Assembly: GCA_016125555.1 (NCBI GenBank)
Contig: WGLN01000001.1
Span: forward strand, 248,001 to 312,000
DNA: 64,000 nucleotides
Source of the DNA: Porphyrobacter sp.
GTDB lineage: Bacteria > Pseudomonadota > Alphaproteobacteria > Sphingomonadales > Sphingomonadaceae
Reading direction: 5' to 3'
Shown piece by piece: positions 1 to 8,931 of the stretch (the stretch's first letter is position 1; every line of letters begins with the position of its first letter). Below the pieces are notes generated by a model. That model was not told where the DNA came from and did no database searches. It was given only the letters and a program-made list of their open reading frames with translations. A program made the position numbers and the translations under genes.

Positions 1-717
1 GCGAAAAAGGGTTACGAGCCCAAGCCGATCGCGCTCGGCACCAACACCGATCCCTACCAGCCGATCGAGCGCGACTACCGCATCACGCGCGAAATCCTCG
101 AGGTGTGCCGCGAGACGCGCCACCCCGTCACCATCACCACCAAGTCCGACCGCGTGCTCGACGATGCCGATTTGCTCGCGGACATGGCGCGCGAGAGGCT
201 GGTGGCGGTGGCGATCTCGGTGACGAGCCTCGATCCGGTGCTCTCGGCCAAGCTCGAACCGCGCTGCGCCGCGCCCGCCAAGCGGCTGGCGGCATTGGGA
301 AAACTGGTGGAACTGGGCGTGCCGGTGCATTGCTCGATGTCACCCGTCATCCCGGCGATCACCGACCAGTTCATCGAGAGCATCGTCGCCGCGGTGGCGA
401 AACTCGGCGTCGCCAGCATCGGCTGGATCCCGCTGCGCCTACCGCACGAGGTCGCCCCCTTGTTCCGCGAATGGCTCGCGGTCCACTTCCCCGAGCGCGC
501 CGGAAAAGTGATGAGCATTGTCAGGGAGATGCGAGGGGGCCGCGACAATGATCCGAACTTCCACAGCCGCATGAACCCGCAAGGCGTGTGGGCCGACCTG
601 ATCCGGTCGCGGTTCAAACTCGCGTGCAAGCGGGCGGGGATCGGCAAGGCCCGCTTCGAGCTCGATTGCTCGCGTTTCCGGGCGCCGGAGGTGTGCGGGC
701 AGCTGCGGCTGCTTTAG
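1..717 (+). CDS. PA0069-family radical SAM protein, 5' truncated
   Basis: The reading frame is open from the first base, so the N-terminus, including the expected CxxxCxxC iron-sulfur motif, lies outside the window. The 238 visible residues begin in the TIM-barrel part (a TNTDPYQPIE segment, then HPVTITTKS) and run to a natural stop. They match the C-terminal two thirds of the PA0069-like radical SAM proteins, relatives of spore photoproduct lyase whose substrate is unknown. The gene overlaps the convergent DUF1330 gene by 4 bp, the two stop codons sharing bases. Family assignment is from recognised sequence; function beyond radical SAM chemistry is not known. Confidence 0.85.
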   Translation, partial: AKKGYEPKPIALGTNTDPYQPIERDYRITREILEVCRETRHPVTITTKSDRVLDDADLLADMARERLVAVAISVTSLDPVLSAKLEPRCAAPAKRLAALGKLVELGVPVHCSMSPVIPAITDQFIESIVAAVAKLGVASIGWIPLRLPHEVAPLFREWLAVHFPERAGKVMSIVREMRGGRDNDPNFHSRMNPQGVWADLIRSRFKLACKRAGIGKARFELDCSRFRAPEVCGQLRLL

Positions 718-1151
718 CCGAACCCCTCCCCGGCCTCTCCCGGAGCGAAGCGGATCAGGCGGCTGTCGACCAGTGCGGCGGTGCGGTTCACCACCGCCTT
801 CTGGTAGTCCGGGTCCTTGATCATTGCGAAGAAGGCGCCCGCATTGGGGTATTGCGCGACGAAGCCGTCGTGCCATTCGCGCACCTCGGGGCCGGTCACC
901 ATCGTCTCGAACCGCCCGCGCCACACGATGCTGCCGCCCACCCGGCGGAAGATCGGGCCGCTGGTCTTGCCATATTCCTCGTAGGCGCGCCGTCCGCTCC
1001 AGCCCTTGCCGGCGTGTTCGTGGCCTTCGGGATACTCCGCCTTGTCGCGGTAGAGCAGCAGGTTGAGCATGTGGATCGGCGTGTCGCGCGGCAGGTCCTT
1101 GAAGGCCTGGAAGTTGGTCGGCGAGGGATCGATATAGGTCGGGTTGCTCAT
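714..1151 (-). CDS. DUF1330 domain protein
   Basis: This 145-residue cytoplasmic protein has the small ferredoxin-like alpha/beta barrel expected of DUF1330. Visible features are the opening YIDPSPTNFQAF segment, HMLNLLLYRDKAEYP, and a late RTAALVDSRLIR segment. No enzymatic activity is established for the family. The ATG at 1151 was chosen because it has an AGAGAGGA ribosome site upstream and overlaps the stop of the GNAT gene by 4 bp (ATGA), which indicates translational coupling. An in-frame extension to 1235 would run into the GNAT gene and is not needed. It is the last gene of the acyl-CoA ligase/GNAT/DUF1330 transcription unit. Confidence 0.85.
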   Translation of the reverse strand: MSNPTYIDPSPTNFQAFKDLPRDTPIHMLNLLLYRDKAEYPEGHEHAGKGWSGRRAYEEYGKTSGPIFRRVGGSIVWRGRFETMVTGPEVREWHDGFVAQYPNAGAFFAMIKDPDYQKAVVNRTAALVDSRLIRFAPGEAGEGFG

Positions 1152-1660
1152 CGGGGGTCTGGTTCCTCTCTCGTCAGGTCGCGTTGCATGTAGACCGTAT
1201 CGAGTGTCCGGCCGAACTTGAAGCCGACATTGCACAGCCGCCCCGCCTCGGTGAAGCCGAGCGCCGCGTGGAGCGCGACCGAGGCCGGCTCACCCCCACC
1301 CACCACCGCGATCATCTGCCGGAAGCCGCACTCGCGCGCCGCGGCGACCAGCGCGGCCAGCAGCGCCCGGCCCACGCCCCGTCCGCGCGCCTCGTCGGCG
1401 ACATAGATCGAATCCTCGCAGGTGAAGCTATAGGCGGCGCGGTCACGGAACTGGGTGGCGTAGCAAAAGCCCACCACCGTCCCGCCGCTTTCGGCGACGA
1501 GAAAGGGCCAGCCCCGCGTGGTCACGCCGGCGATCTTCTCGCGCCATGCTCGGGCGTCGGGCGCGACGGTGTCGAAGGTCGCGGTCGAATGCGCGACATG
1601 GAAGGCGTAGATGGCACCCACGGCCTGCGCGTCGGTATCGCGCGCAGGCCGGATCGTCAC
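1148..1660 (-). CDS. GNAT N-acetyltransferase, phosphinothricin acetyltransferase-like
   Basis: The 170-residue protein is a single GNAT domain that would transfer acetyl from acetyl-CoA to an amine. The acetyl-CoA pyrophosphate loop is visible as ARGRGVGRALL, and YSFTCEDSIYV and GFTEAGRLCNVGFKFGR match the phosphinothricin acetyltransferase (Pat/Bar-like) subgroup. The natural substrate is unknown; many homologues act on amino-acid analogues such as methionine sulfoximine. I chose the GTG at 1660, one base past the stop of the acyl-CoA ligase gene, giving an N-terminus MTIRPARDTD typical of the family. A TTG at 1669 adds three residues and is an alternative. Its own stop overlaps the start of the DUF1330 gene. 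Confidence 0.85.
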   Translation of the reverse strand: MTIRPARDTDAQAVGAIYAFHVAHSTATFDTVAPDARAWREKIAGVTTRGWPFLVAESGGTVVGFCYATQFRDRAAYSFTCEDSIYVADEARGRGVGRALLAALVAAARECGFRQMIAVVGGGEPASVALHAALGFTEAGRLCNVGFKFGRTLDTVYMQRDLTREEPDPR

Positions 1661-1661
1661 T

Positions 1662-3269
1662 TCAGCCAAGCGTGTAATCCGCGAAACGGTCGCGCAGGTC
1701 CTTCTTCGAGATCTTGCCGGTGGCGGTGTGCGGGATTTCGTCGACGAACTCGACCGCATCGGGCAGCCACCACTTGGCGACCAGCGGCTTCAGGTGCGCG
1801 ATCACGTCCTCGGCGGTCACCTCGGCGCCCGCCTTCTTCACCACGAACAGGACCGGCCGCTCGTCCCACTTGGGGTGGTGGATGCCGATGCAGGCGGCCT
1901 CGGCCACGCCCGGGTGCCCGCAGGCGGCGTTCTCGAGCTCGACCGAGCTGATCCACTCGCCGCCCGACTTGATCACGTCCTTGGTGCGGTCGGTGAGTTG
2001 CAGGGTCCCGTCGGGGTGGAGGATGCCGACATCGCCGGTGTCGAACCAACCCTCGTTGTTGACCGCGTCCTTGTCGGCCTTGAAATAGCGTTTGACCACC
2101 CACGGCCCGCGGATCTGGAGCGCGCCGCTGCTCACCCCGTCGCGCGGCAGTTCGGTGACCATGTCGTCGAGATCGACGGTGCGCAATTGCACGCCGAACA
2201 CCGGACGCCCCTGCATCGCGGTCTTGGCGACGCGCTCCTCGAAGGAGAGCTGCTCCCAGTCCCAGGTCGGGCCGCCGACCGTGCCGATGGGGCTGGTCTC
2301 GGTCATGCCCCAGGCGTGCTGCACGCGCGTGCCGTTCTTCATCAGCCGCTCGATCATGAACTTGGGTGCCGCCGAGCCGCCAATCGTCGCGGCCTTCAGC
2401 GGCGGCAAGTCGAGGCCGTTGGCGTCGCAATACTGGAAATGCGCCAGCCACACGGTCGGCACGCCCGCGGAATCGGTCACGCCCTCGCGCAGCATCAGGT
2501 CGTGCAGCACCGCCGGGTCGTTGACCGCCGAGAACACGAACTTGATGCCGGCCATCGCGCCGGCATAGGGCAGCCCCCAGCTCGCCGCGTGGAACATCGG
2601 CACCACCGGGAGCATCACCGAGGAACTGGAGAAATTGAACGCCGCCGGCTGCAGACCCGCCATGGCATGAAGCACGGTCGAGCGGTGCTCGTATTGCACG
2701 CCCTTGGGATTGCCGGTGGTGCCGCTGGTGTAGCAGATCATGCAGGGGTCCGTCTCGGCACCCGTGACCCATTCGAAATCGCCGTCCTCGGCGCCGATCC
2801 ATTCCTCGAAGGCGGGGGCGTGATCGCCGCTGTCGTAACAGATGTAATGCTCGACCGTGGGCCAGCGGTCCTTCATCCGGTCGACGATCGGCTGGAATGC
2901 GGCGTCATAGCACAGCACCCGGTCCTCGGCGTGACCCACGATATATTCGAGCTGATCGTCGAACAGCCGCGGGTTCACCGTGTGGAGCACCCCGCCCATC
3001 CCCGCCACGCCATACCAGCTGACGAGGTGACGCGCGTGGTTCATCGCGAGGCTCGCCACCTTGTCGCCCGGCTTCACCCCGAGCCGCTGCAATGCCTGCG
3101 CCATCTTGAGCGCGTCGCGCCGGATGCGGGCCCAGTCGGTGCGGGTCTCGCTGCCATCGGCCCAGCGGCTGACGATCGCGCGGTCGGGCGCTTCGCGCGC
3201 GGCGTGATCGATCACCGCGGTGACCCGCATCGTCCAGTCCTGCATTGCCCCGAGCTTGCCTGCGACCAT
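1662..3269 (-). CDS. Long-chain acyl-CoA synthetase (AMP-binding)
   Basis: This 535-residue enzyme should activate a fatty acid with ATP and join it to CoA through an acyl-adenylate. The phosphate-binding motif YTSGTTGNPKG is at residues 180-190 and the adenylate motif GMTETSP at 321-327. A hinge segment TKDVIKSGGEWISS and the late TGKISKKDLR lysine motif are also present. Length and motifs fit the AlkK/FadD-like medium- or long-chain ligases. The start at 3269 is preceded by GGGAGAAAGAGG. It heads an operon with the GNAT and DUF1330 genes. The 254 bp upstream to the divergent porin gene hold both promoters but I could not fix them. Substrate chain length cannot be read from sequence. Confidence 0.92.
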   Translation of the reverse strand: MVAGKLGAMQDWTMRVTAVIDHAAREAPDRAIVSRWADGSETRTDWARIRRDALKMAQALQRLGVKPGDKVASLAMNHARHLVSWYGVAGMGGVLHTVNPRLFDDQLEYIVGHAEDRVLCYDAAFQPIVDRMKDRWPTVEHYICYDSGDHAPAFEEWIGAEDGDFEWVTGAETDPCMICYTSGTTGNPKGVQYEHRSTVLHAMAGLQPAAFNFSSSSVMLPVVPMFHAASWGLPYAGAMAGIKFVFSAVNDPAVLHDLMLREGVTDSAGVPTVWLAHFQYCDANGLDLPPLKAATIGGSAAPKFMIERLMKNGTRVQHAWGMTETSPIGTVGGPTWDWEQLSFEERVAKTAMQGRPVFGVQLRTVDLDDMVTELPRDGVSSGALQIRGPWVVKRYFKADKDAVNNEGWFDTGDVGILHPDGTLQLTDRTKDVIKSGGEWISSVELENAACGHPGVAEAACIGIHHPKWDERPVLFVVKKAGAEVTAEDVIAHLKPLVAKWWLPDAVEFVDEIPHTATGKISKKDLRDRFADYTLG

Positions 3270-3523
3270 CTGCCTCTTTCTCCCTCACATGTGCGCTTGC
3301 GCGGCGCCCCGGCGGCACGGGGGCCTTCCCCCGTTCATGCCTGCGGGCGCCGACCTTGGCAATCGGTTCGCCCAACGCGCGCCACAATTCGTCGCGGGGT
3401 CGTGAAACATTCTTGCCGATGCGGTGCTTTGCAGGTGCCGGCCGGGTGGGCGCGACTGTCCCGGTTCCCGGCACGCAGGTCGCCGCAAGGGCGACGGGAC
3501 ATCCAATGCGAAGGATCAACGCA

Positions 3524-4669
3524 ATGAAAAAGACAGCAATTCTGCTTGCCGGGGCCGCGACGATGATCGCCGCTCCCGCGCAGGCACGCGAAGGGCAGGT
3601 CTATATCGGGATCGACGGCGGCGTCAGCCTCAAGGATCAGGTCGACGTCGACAACACCTCCACCGACCCGCAGACCAATGCTGCCATCGCCGATACCAAG
3701 CTGGGCGTCGATGCCGATGTGGTGGTCGGTTACGATTTCGGCATGTTCCGGCTCGAAGCCGAGGGCGGCTACAAGCGCAACGCCTATGACAGCCTCACGG
3801 TTGTCGATCCCTCGATCATCCCGGGCGATACCGCGGTGCCGTCTGGCACGGTGGTCGAGAACCAGAAGGACCTCGAGATCTGGAGCGGCATGGTCAACGC
3901 GCTGGTCGAGTTCGGCGACGACGACGGATTGCAGGTGTTCGGCGGCGGCGGGGCGGGCGTCGCCCGGCTCGAGCTGCCGGTGGTCGTCGACGGGGTCGGC
4001 ACGGTGATCGACGATCACAAGACCGATTTTGCCTGGCAGCTGCTCGGCGGCGTCCGCCTGGCGGTCACCGACAACATCGATCTCGGCCTCAAGTATCGCT
4101 ATTTCGTCGCCGACAACTTCCGGCTCGACACCAGCAACGGCACGCCGATCGAGGCCGATTACGACGCGCACTCGATCCTCGCGAGCGTGGTCTACAATTT
4201 CGGCGGCAAGCAGGCGCCGCCCCCGCCGCCGCCCGCGCCGCAGGCTCCCCCGCCGCCGCCGCCCCCGCCGGCTCCCCCGCCGCCGCCGCCGCCGCCGCCG
4301 CCCCCGCCGCAGGCGCAGTGCAACACCGGGCCCTACATCGTGTTCTTCGAATTCGATAAGTCCGACCTCTCCGCCGAGGCGGCGACGATCCTCAACAACG
4401 CGGTCACCGCCTATGCCAATTGCGGCAGCGCGCGCGTGATGCTGGCCGGTCACACCGACACCGTGGGCAGCGCGAGCTACAACATGGATCTCGCCGCGCG
4501 GCGCAACGATTCGGTGCGCCAGTACCTGACCGGACGCGGCATTCCCGAAGGGCGGATCAGCGCCGAACCCTTCGGCGAGAACCAGCTGCCGGTGCCCACC
4601 GCCGACGGGGTGCGCGAACCGCAGAACCGCCGCGTCGAGGTGACCTACGGCCCGGGTTCGGGCATGTAA
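3524..4669 (+). CDS. OmpA-family outer membrane porin
   Basis: The 381-residue protein begins with a signal peptide (MKKTAILLAG, cleavage after AQA near residue 21). An eight-stranded beta-barrel-type domain runs to about residue 226. Next is an almost pure proline linker (about residues 228-265) and a C-terminal OmpA domain that binds peptidoglycan, with EFDKSDLS, GHTDTVGS and the late NRRVEV. It links the outer membrane to the cell wall. The ATG at 3524 has an AAGGAT ribosome site 8 bases upstream and starts a proper signal peptide, whereas the open frame to 3245 does not. It is monocistronic: a strong terminator follows. The unusually long proline run is a slippage-prone GCC/CCG tract. Confidence 0.93.
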   Translation: MKKTAILLAGAATMIAAPAQAREGQVYIGIDGGVSLKDQVDVDNTSTDPQTNAAIADTKLGVDADVVVGYDFGMFRLEAEGGYKRNAYDSLTVVDPSIIPGDTAVPSGTVVENQKDLEIWSGMVNALVEFGDDDGLQVFGGGGAGVARLELPVVVDGVGTVIDDHKTDFAWQLLGGVRLAVTDNIDLGLKYRYFVADNFRLDTSNGTPIEADYDAHSILASVVYNFGGKQAPPPPPPAPQAPPPPPPPPAPPPPPPPPPPPPQAQCNTGPYIVFFEFDKSDLSAEAATILNNAVTAYANCGSARVMLAGHTDTVGSASYNMDLAARRNDSVRQYLTGRGIPEGRISAEPFGENQLPVPTADGVREPQNRRVEVTYGPGSGM

Positions 4670-4693
4670 GGGCGACGTCGCTCAGAAAAGTAA

Positions 4694-4723
4694 GGAGGGG
4701 GCGGAGCGATCCGCCCCCTTTTT
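4694..4723 (+). terminator. Rho-independent terminator of the OmpA gene
   Basis: A perfect 9-bp stem (GGGGGCGGA at 4697-4705 with TCCGCCCCC at 4710-4718) closes a GCGA tetraloop and is followed directly by five T residues. It sits 27 bp after the porin stop codon. The opposite strand lacks an equally good T-run, so it should act mainly on the porin transcript and insulate it from the convergent dnaE gene. Confidence 0.92.
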
Positions 4724-4745
4724 CGTGCCCCTGTCTCGCAAGGGG

Positions 4746-7700
4746 TCAGGCGACCAGGCGCAGGCTCGCCTTGCCCTTGAGCGGGGCGAGTTCGACGTTG
4801 GCGATGCCGGGAACCTCGGCGAGACGCTCGGCGAGTTCGCCCGACAGCAGGAACCCGCGCCCCAGCCGCAGCTGCGCCTGTCCGCCATCCTCCAGCACGA
4901 CGCGCACCACCACCTCGCCATTGCCCTCGAAGGGGGAATCCTCCTCGACATCGAGCGCGATCTTGAGCTCGTACAGCGCCTCGGGCGTGGCGATGTCGGC
5001 CTTCAATTGCATCGGGGTCGACCCAACCACCCCGGCAAGCGGCCGCGCGCCGCGCACCGTGAGGCGCGGCGGTTCGTCGGGGCTCGGCGAATCCAGCTCG
5101 ACCGTCATCAGCAGGCATTCGCCCTCGGCCGCCCAGCGCTCGAATTGCGGGACCAGCGCCTCCTCGAAACAGGCGGCGGAAAACTGGCCCGAGGCATCGG
5201 AGAAATCGGCGCGCACGAAGGTGCCGCCCTTGCGGGTGCGCGCCTTGGTCATGCCCTCGACCAGCACCGCCATCACCGCCGTGCCGCGCCCGCCCGCCGG
5301 GCTGCCCGCCTCCATCAGGCTCTGGTATGTGCGCGCCCCGTTGGCCGAGGCGACGTCGCGGAATTGCGCGACCGGATGCGCGGAGAAGTAGAAGCCGAAG
5401 TTCTCGCGCTCCTTCGCCATGCGCTCGCTGCGGCTCCACGGCTCGCAGGGCTGCAGGCGCAGGTCCTCGGCGGGGGTGTCCTCGCCGCCGAACAGGCCGG
5501 CCTGCCCGCTCGATCTTTCGCGGATCGCAGCATCGGCGACCGCCAGCAGCAGCTCGGCATTGGCATGGAGCAGCCCCCGGTCGGGTTCGAGCCCGTCGAG
5601 CGCGCCCGCGCAGATCAGCCCTTCCAGCTGGCGGCGGTTCATCGTGCCCTGCGGCAGGCGCTCGAAGAAGTCCTTGAGGCTGGCGAAGGCCCCGCCCGCC
5701 AAGCGCTCGGCGACGATCGCCTCCATCGCCTTCTCGCCGACATTGCGAATGCCGGCGAGCGCATAGCGCACCGCATAGCCCTCGTCGGTCTGCTCGACGG
5801 TGAATTCGGCCTCCGAGGCGTTGATGCAGGGGGGCAGGACCTTCACCCCGCCCGCGCCGTTCGGGTAGCGCCGCGCATCGTCGACGAACACCGAAAGCTT
5901 GTCCGACTGGTGCATGTCGAAGCACATCGAGGCGGCGTAGAATTCCTCCGGGTAATGCGCCTTCAGCCACCCGGTCTGGTAGGTGAGCAGCGCGTAGGCG
6001 GCGGCGTGCGACTTGTTGAAGCCGTAGCCGGCGAACTTGTCGATCAAGTCGAACAGCTCGTTGGCGCGCTTGGGGTCGATGTCGGACACCGCCTTGCAGC
6101 CCTCGACGAAGCGCCCGCGCTGGGCGTCCATCTCGGCCTGCACCTTCTTGCCCATCGCGCGGCGCAAGAGGTCCGCATCGCCGAGCGAATAGCCGGCAAG
6201 CACCTGGGCGGCCTGCATCACCTGTTCCTGATAGACGAAGATGCCGTAAGTCTCGGCGAGGATACCTTCGAGCTTGGGGTGCGGATATTCGATCGGCACG
6301 AGGCCCGCCTTGCGCTGGCCGAACAGCGGGATGTTGTCCATCGGTCCCGGGCGGTAGAGCGAGACGAGCGCGATGATGTCGCCGAAATTGGTCGGCTTCA
6401 CCGATTTCAGCGTGCGACGCATGCCTTCGGATTCCAGCTGGAACACGCCGACGGTGTTACCGGCCTTCATCAGATCATAAACCGCCGGATCATCGAGCGC
6501 CAGAGCGCCCAGATCTATGTCGATCCCGCGCTTCGCCAACAGATCGACCGCTTTCCGCAGCACCGACAGGGTCTTCAATCCAAGGAAGTCGAACTTCACC
6601 AGCCCGGAGCTTTCGACGTGCTTCTTGTCGAACTGGGTCACCGGCATGTCCGAGCGCGGATCGCGGTAGAGCGGCACCAGCTGCGCCAGCGGCCGGTCGC
6701 CGATCACCACGCCCGCCGCATGGGTCGAGGAATTGCGCGGCAGGCCCTCCAGCTGCATCGACAGGTCGACGAGGCGCTTCACCTCGTCGTTATTGTCATA
6801 TTCGCGCCTGAACTCGGCGACGCCGTTGAGGGCGCGCGGCAGGGGCCAGAGATCGGTCGGATGGTTGGGCACCATCTTGCAGAGGCGATCGACCTGCCCG
6901 TAGCTCATCTGCAGGATGCGCCCGCAATCGCGCAGCACCGCGCGCGCCTTCATCGTGCCGAAGGTGATGATCTGCGCGACGTGGTCCGAGCCGTATTTGG
7001 CCTGCACGTAGCGGATCACCTCGCCGCGGCGGGTTTCGCAGAAGTCGATGTCGAAGTCGGGCATCGACACGCGCTCGGGGTTGAGGAAGCGTTCGAACAG
7101 CAGGCCCAGCCGGATCGGATCGAGATCGGTGATGGTCAGCGCCCAGGCGACCGCCGAACCCGCCCCCGCGCCGCGCCCCGGCCCGACCGGGATGCCATTG
7201 TCCTTGGCCCACTTGATGAAATCGGCAACGATCAGGAAGTAGCCGGGAAAGCCCATCTTCACGATCACGTCGATCTCGAATTCGAGCCGGCGCTTGTAGG
7301 TCAGCACTTCCGCAAAGGCCCCGGCGTCCTTCAGCGCGGCGAACGCGGCCTCGGCCTCGGCGAGCGCATCGGCGGAGGTGAAGTTCAGCGCCTCTTGGAG
7401 TTCGGCGCGGCAGTTTTCGGGATAATAGAGGGCCAACCGCTCCACGAGCCCGGCCCGCGAATCCTCCGCCAGCATCCGCGCCTCGCCCTCGAGATCGCCG
7501 GCGAGGCTCGGCAGGATCGGCTTGCGATAGGGCGGCGCGAAGGCGCAGCGCTGGGCGATGACCAGCGTGTTCGCGGTCGCCTCGGGCAGGTCGGCGAAGG
7601 CCTCTTCCATAATGCTCGCGGGCTTGACGTAGTTCTCCGGATTGGAACGCGGGCGGTCCTCGGCGTCGATCTGGGTCGAATGGGCGATGCACAGCAACGC

Positions 7701-8354
7701 GTCGTGCAGGCGGTATTCATGCGGCTCGGCGAAGTTGGCCGGGTTGGTGGCGACCAGCGGCAGGCCTTTCGCATAGGCGAGATCGACCAGCGCCTCCTCG
7801 GCGCGCGCCGCCACCGTATCGCCGTTGCGCGCGAGCTCGATATAGAGTCGCCCCGGAAACAGCCGCTGGAGCGTATCGGATAGCCGCGCCGCCGCCTCGT
7901 GCTGGCCTTCCGCCAGCAGCCGCGTCACCCCGCCCTCACCCGCGCCGGTCAGTGCGATCAGCCCGCCGCTGCGTCCTTCGAGATCGGCGAGCGTGACGTG
8001 CGGCTCCAGCTCCAGCGGGCGGTCGAGATGCGCCATGCTGACGAGGTGGCACAGGTTGCCATAGCCTTCCTCGTCCTGCGCGTAGAGCGGCAGGTAATCG
8101 ATCGCGCGTGCGCCCGAACCCTCCACCCCTTCGCGCGCCACGCCGAGCAGTGCGCCGATGATCGGCTGCACGCCCTCGCCCTTGCAGGCGGCGGCGAAGG
8201 CCATGATGCCGTAGAGGCCGTTGCGGTCGCAGATCGCGATGGCGGGAAAGCCGCGCTCCCTGGCCAGCTTGGCAATCGCCTTGGGATCGATCGCCCCTTC
8301 GAGCATCGAGAAGGACGATAGCACGCGCAAGGGAACGAAGGGGGCGAAGGGCAT
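4746..8354 (-). CDS. dnaE: DNA polymerase III alpha subunit
   Basis: This 1202-residue protein is the replicative polymerase that extends new DNA strands in the replisome. The order is PHP domain (residues 1-270), palm/fingers with the catalytic PDFDIDF motif at 432-438 and a further KFDFLGLKTL segment near 590, then helix-hairpin-helix, OB-fold and C-terminal tau-binding region. Length fits DnaE1 rather than the error-prone DnaE2. The ATG at 8354 is preferred to an in-frame TTG at 8363. The opening PHP motif reads PLRVLSSFS where E. coli has HLRVHSDYS, so two metal-binding histidines are absent. No clear ribosome site precedes the start. Confidence 0.97.
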   Translation of the reverse strand: MPFAPFVPLRVLSSFSMLEGAIDPKAIAKLARERGFPAIAICDRNGLYGIMAFAAACKGEGVQPIIGALLGVAREGVEGSGARAIDYLPLYAQDEEGYGNLCHLVSMAHLDRPLELEPHVTLADLEGRSGGLIALTGAGEGGVTRLLAEGQHEAAARLSDTLQRLFPGRLYIELARNGDTVAARAEEALVDLAYAKGLPLVATNPANFAEPHEYRLHDALLCIAHSTQIDAEDRPRSNPENYVKPASIMEEAFADLPEATANTLVIAQRCAFAPPYRKPILPSLAGDLEGEARMLAEDSRAGLVERLALYYPENCRAELQEALNFTSADALAEAEAAFAALKDAGAFAEVLTYKRRLEFEIDVIVKMGFPGYFLIVADFIKWAKDNGIPVGPGRGAGAGSAVAWALTITDLDPIRLGLLFERFLNPERVSMPDFDIDFCETRRGEVIRYVQAKYGSDHVAQIITFGTMKARAVLRDCGRILQMSYGQVDRLCKMVPNHPTDLWPLPRALNGVAEFRREYDNNDEVKRLVDLSMQLEGLPRNSSTHAAGVVIGDRPLAQLVPLYRDPRSDMPVTQFDKKHVESSGLVKFDFLGLKTLSVLRKAVDLLAKRGIDIDLGALALDDPAVYDLMKAGNTVGVFQLESEGMRRTLKSVKPTNFGDIIALVSLYRPGPMDNIPLFGQRKAGLVPIEYPHPKLEGILAETYGIFVYQEQVMQAAQVLAGYSLGDADLLRRAMGKKVQAEMDAQRGRFVEGCKAVSDIDPKRANELFDLIDKFAGYGFNKSHAAAYALLTYQTGWLKAHYPEEFYAASMCFDMHQSDKLSVFVDDARRYPNGAGGVKVLPPCINASEAEFTVEQTDEGYAVRYALAGIRNVGEKAMEAIVAERLAGGAFASLKDFFERLPQGTMNRRQLEGLICAGALDGLEPDRGLLHANAELLLAVADAAIRERSSGQAGLFGGEDTPAEDLRLQPCEPWSRSERMAKERENFGFYFSAHPVAQFRDVASANGARTYQSLMEAGSPAGGRGTAVMAVLVEGMTKARTRKGGTFVRADFSDASGQFSAACFEEALVPQFERWAAEGECLLMTVELDSPSPDEPPRLTVRGARPLAGVVGSTPMQLKADIATPEALYELKIALDVEEDSPFEGNGEVVVRVVLEDGGQAQLRLGRGFLLSGELAERLAEVPGIANVELAPLKGKASLRLVA

Positions 8355-8429
8355 GACGCGCAATCTAGGAATTTGCCGCGATGTGCGGAAGCGGTGCTGC
8401 GGGTTAATTCTCCACAGGCGGGGGAAATC

Positions 8430-8909
8430 TCACAGCAGCTTCTCGATGTCCTTCGCGATTCCCTCGGGCTTGTCGGTGGGGGCGTAGCGCTTCACCACAT
8501 TGCCCTCGCGGTCGATCAGGAACTTGGTGAAGTTCCACTTGATCGCGGTCGTGCCCATCAGGCCCTTGGCTTCCTTCTTCATCCAGTCGAACAGCGGCGA
8601 GGCGTTGTCGCCGTTGACGTCGATCTTGGCCATCAGCGGGAAGGTGACGCCGAAATTGACCTTGCAGAACTCCGCGATCTCGTCCGCACTGCCCGGTTCC
8701 TGCGCGCCGAACTGGTTGCAGGGGAAGCCCAGCACCTCGAAATCCTTGTCCTTGAACTGCTGGTAGAGCTTTTCCAGCCCGTCATACTGGGGCGTGAAGC
8801 CGCACTTGCTGGCGGTGTTGACCACCAGCAGCACCTTGCCGAGCTTGTCCGAAAGGTCGAGGCTCTCGCCCCGGTTGGTGGTGACGGTGAAGTCGGCGAT
8901 CGTCGTCAT
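8430..8909 (-). CDS. Glutathione/thioredoxin peroxidase
   Basis: The 159-residue protein reduces hydrogen peroxide and lipid hydroperoxides using thiols. The peroxidatic cysteine is C36 in NTASKCGFT, a cysteine rather than selenocysteine form; the partner residues Q66 (FPCNQFG), W125 and N126 (KWNFTKF) are all present. There is no signal peptide, so it is cytoplasmic, and homologues of this type usually accept thioredoxin better than glutathione. The ATG at 8909 follows a GGGGGA ribosome site; an open extension to 8972 would overlap the small upstream gene. It is 22 bp downstream of that small gene on the same strand and probably cotranscribed. Confidence 0.94.
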   Translation of the reverse strand: MTTIADFTVTTNRGESLDLSDKLGKVLLVVNTASKCGFTPQYDGLEKLYQQFKDKDFEVLGFPCNQFGAQEPGSADEIAEFCKVNFGVTFPLMAKIDVNGDNASPLFDWMKKEAKGLMGTTAIKWNFTKFLIDREGNVVKRYAPTDKPEGIAKDIEKLL

Positions 8910-8931
8910 GGGTCCCCCGCAGGCTGGTGTG

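Noticed and set aside
1611..3527. Plus-strand frame opposite the acyl-CoA ligase
   Set aside because: Composition and lack of domains mark it as a shadow.
4200..4320. Possible CRISPR or tandem repeat in the CCG/CCC tract
   Set aside because: No spacer-repeat structure; it encodes the proline linker of the porin in frame.
4725..7883. Very long open frame on the plus strand opposite dnaE
   Set aside because: It is rich in Arg, His, Gln and Ala, shows no domain, and is the mirror of a clearly real gene; high G+C produces such antisense frames.
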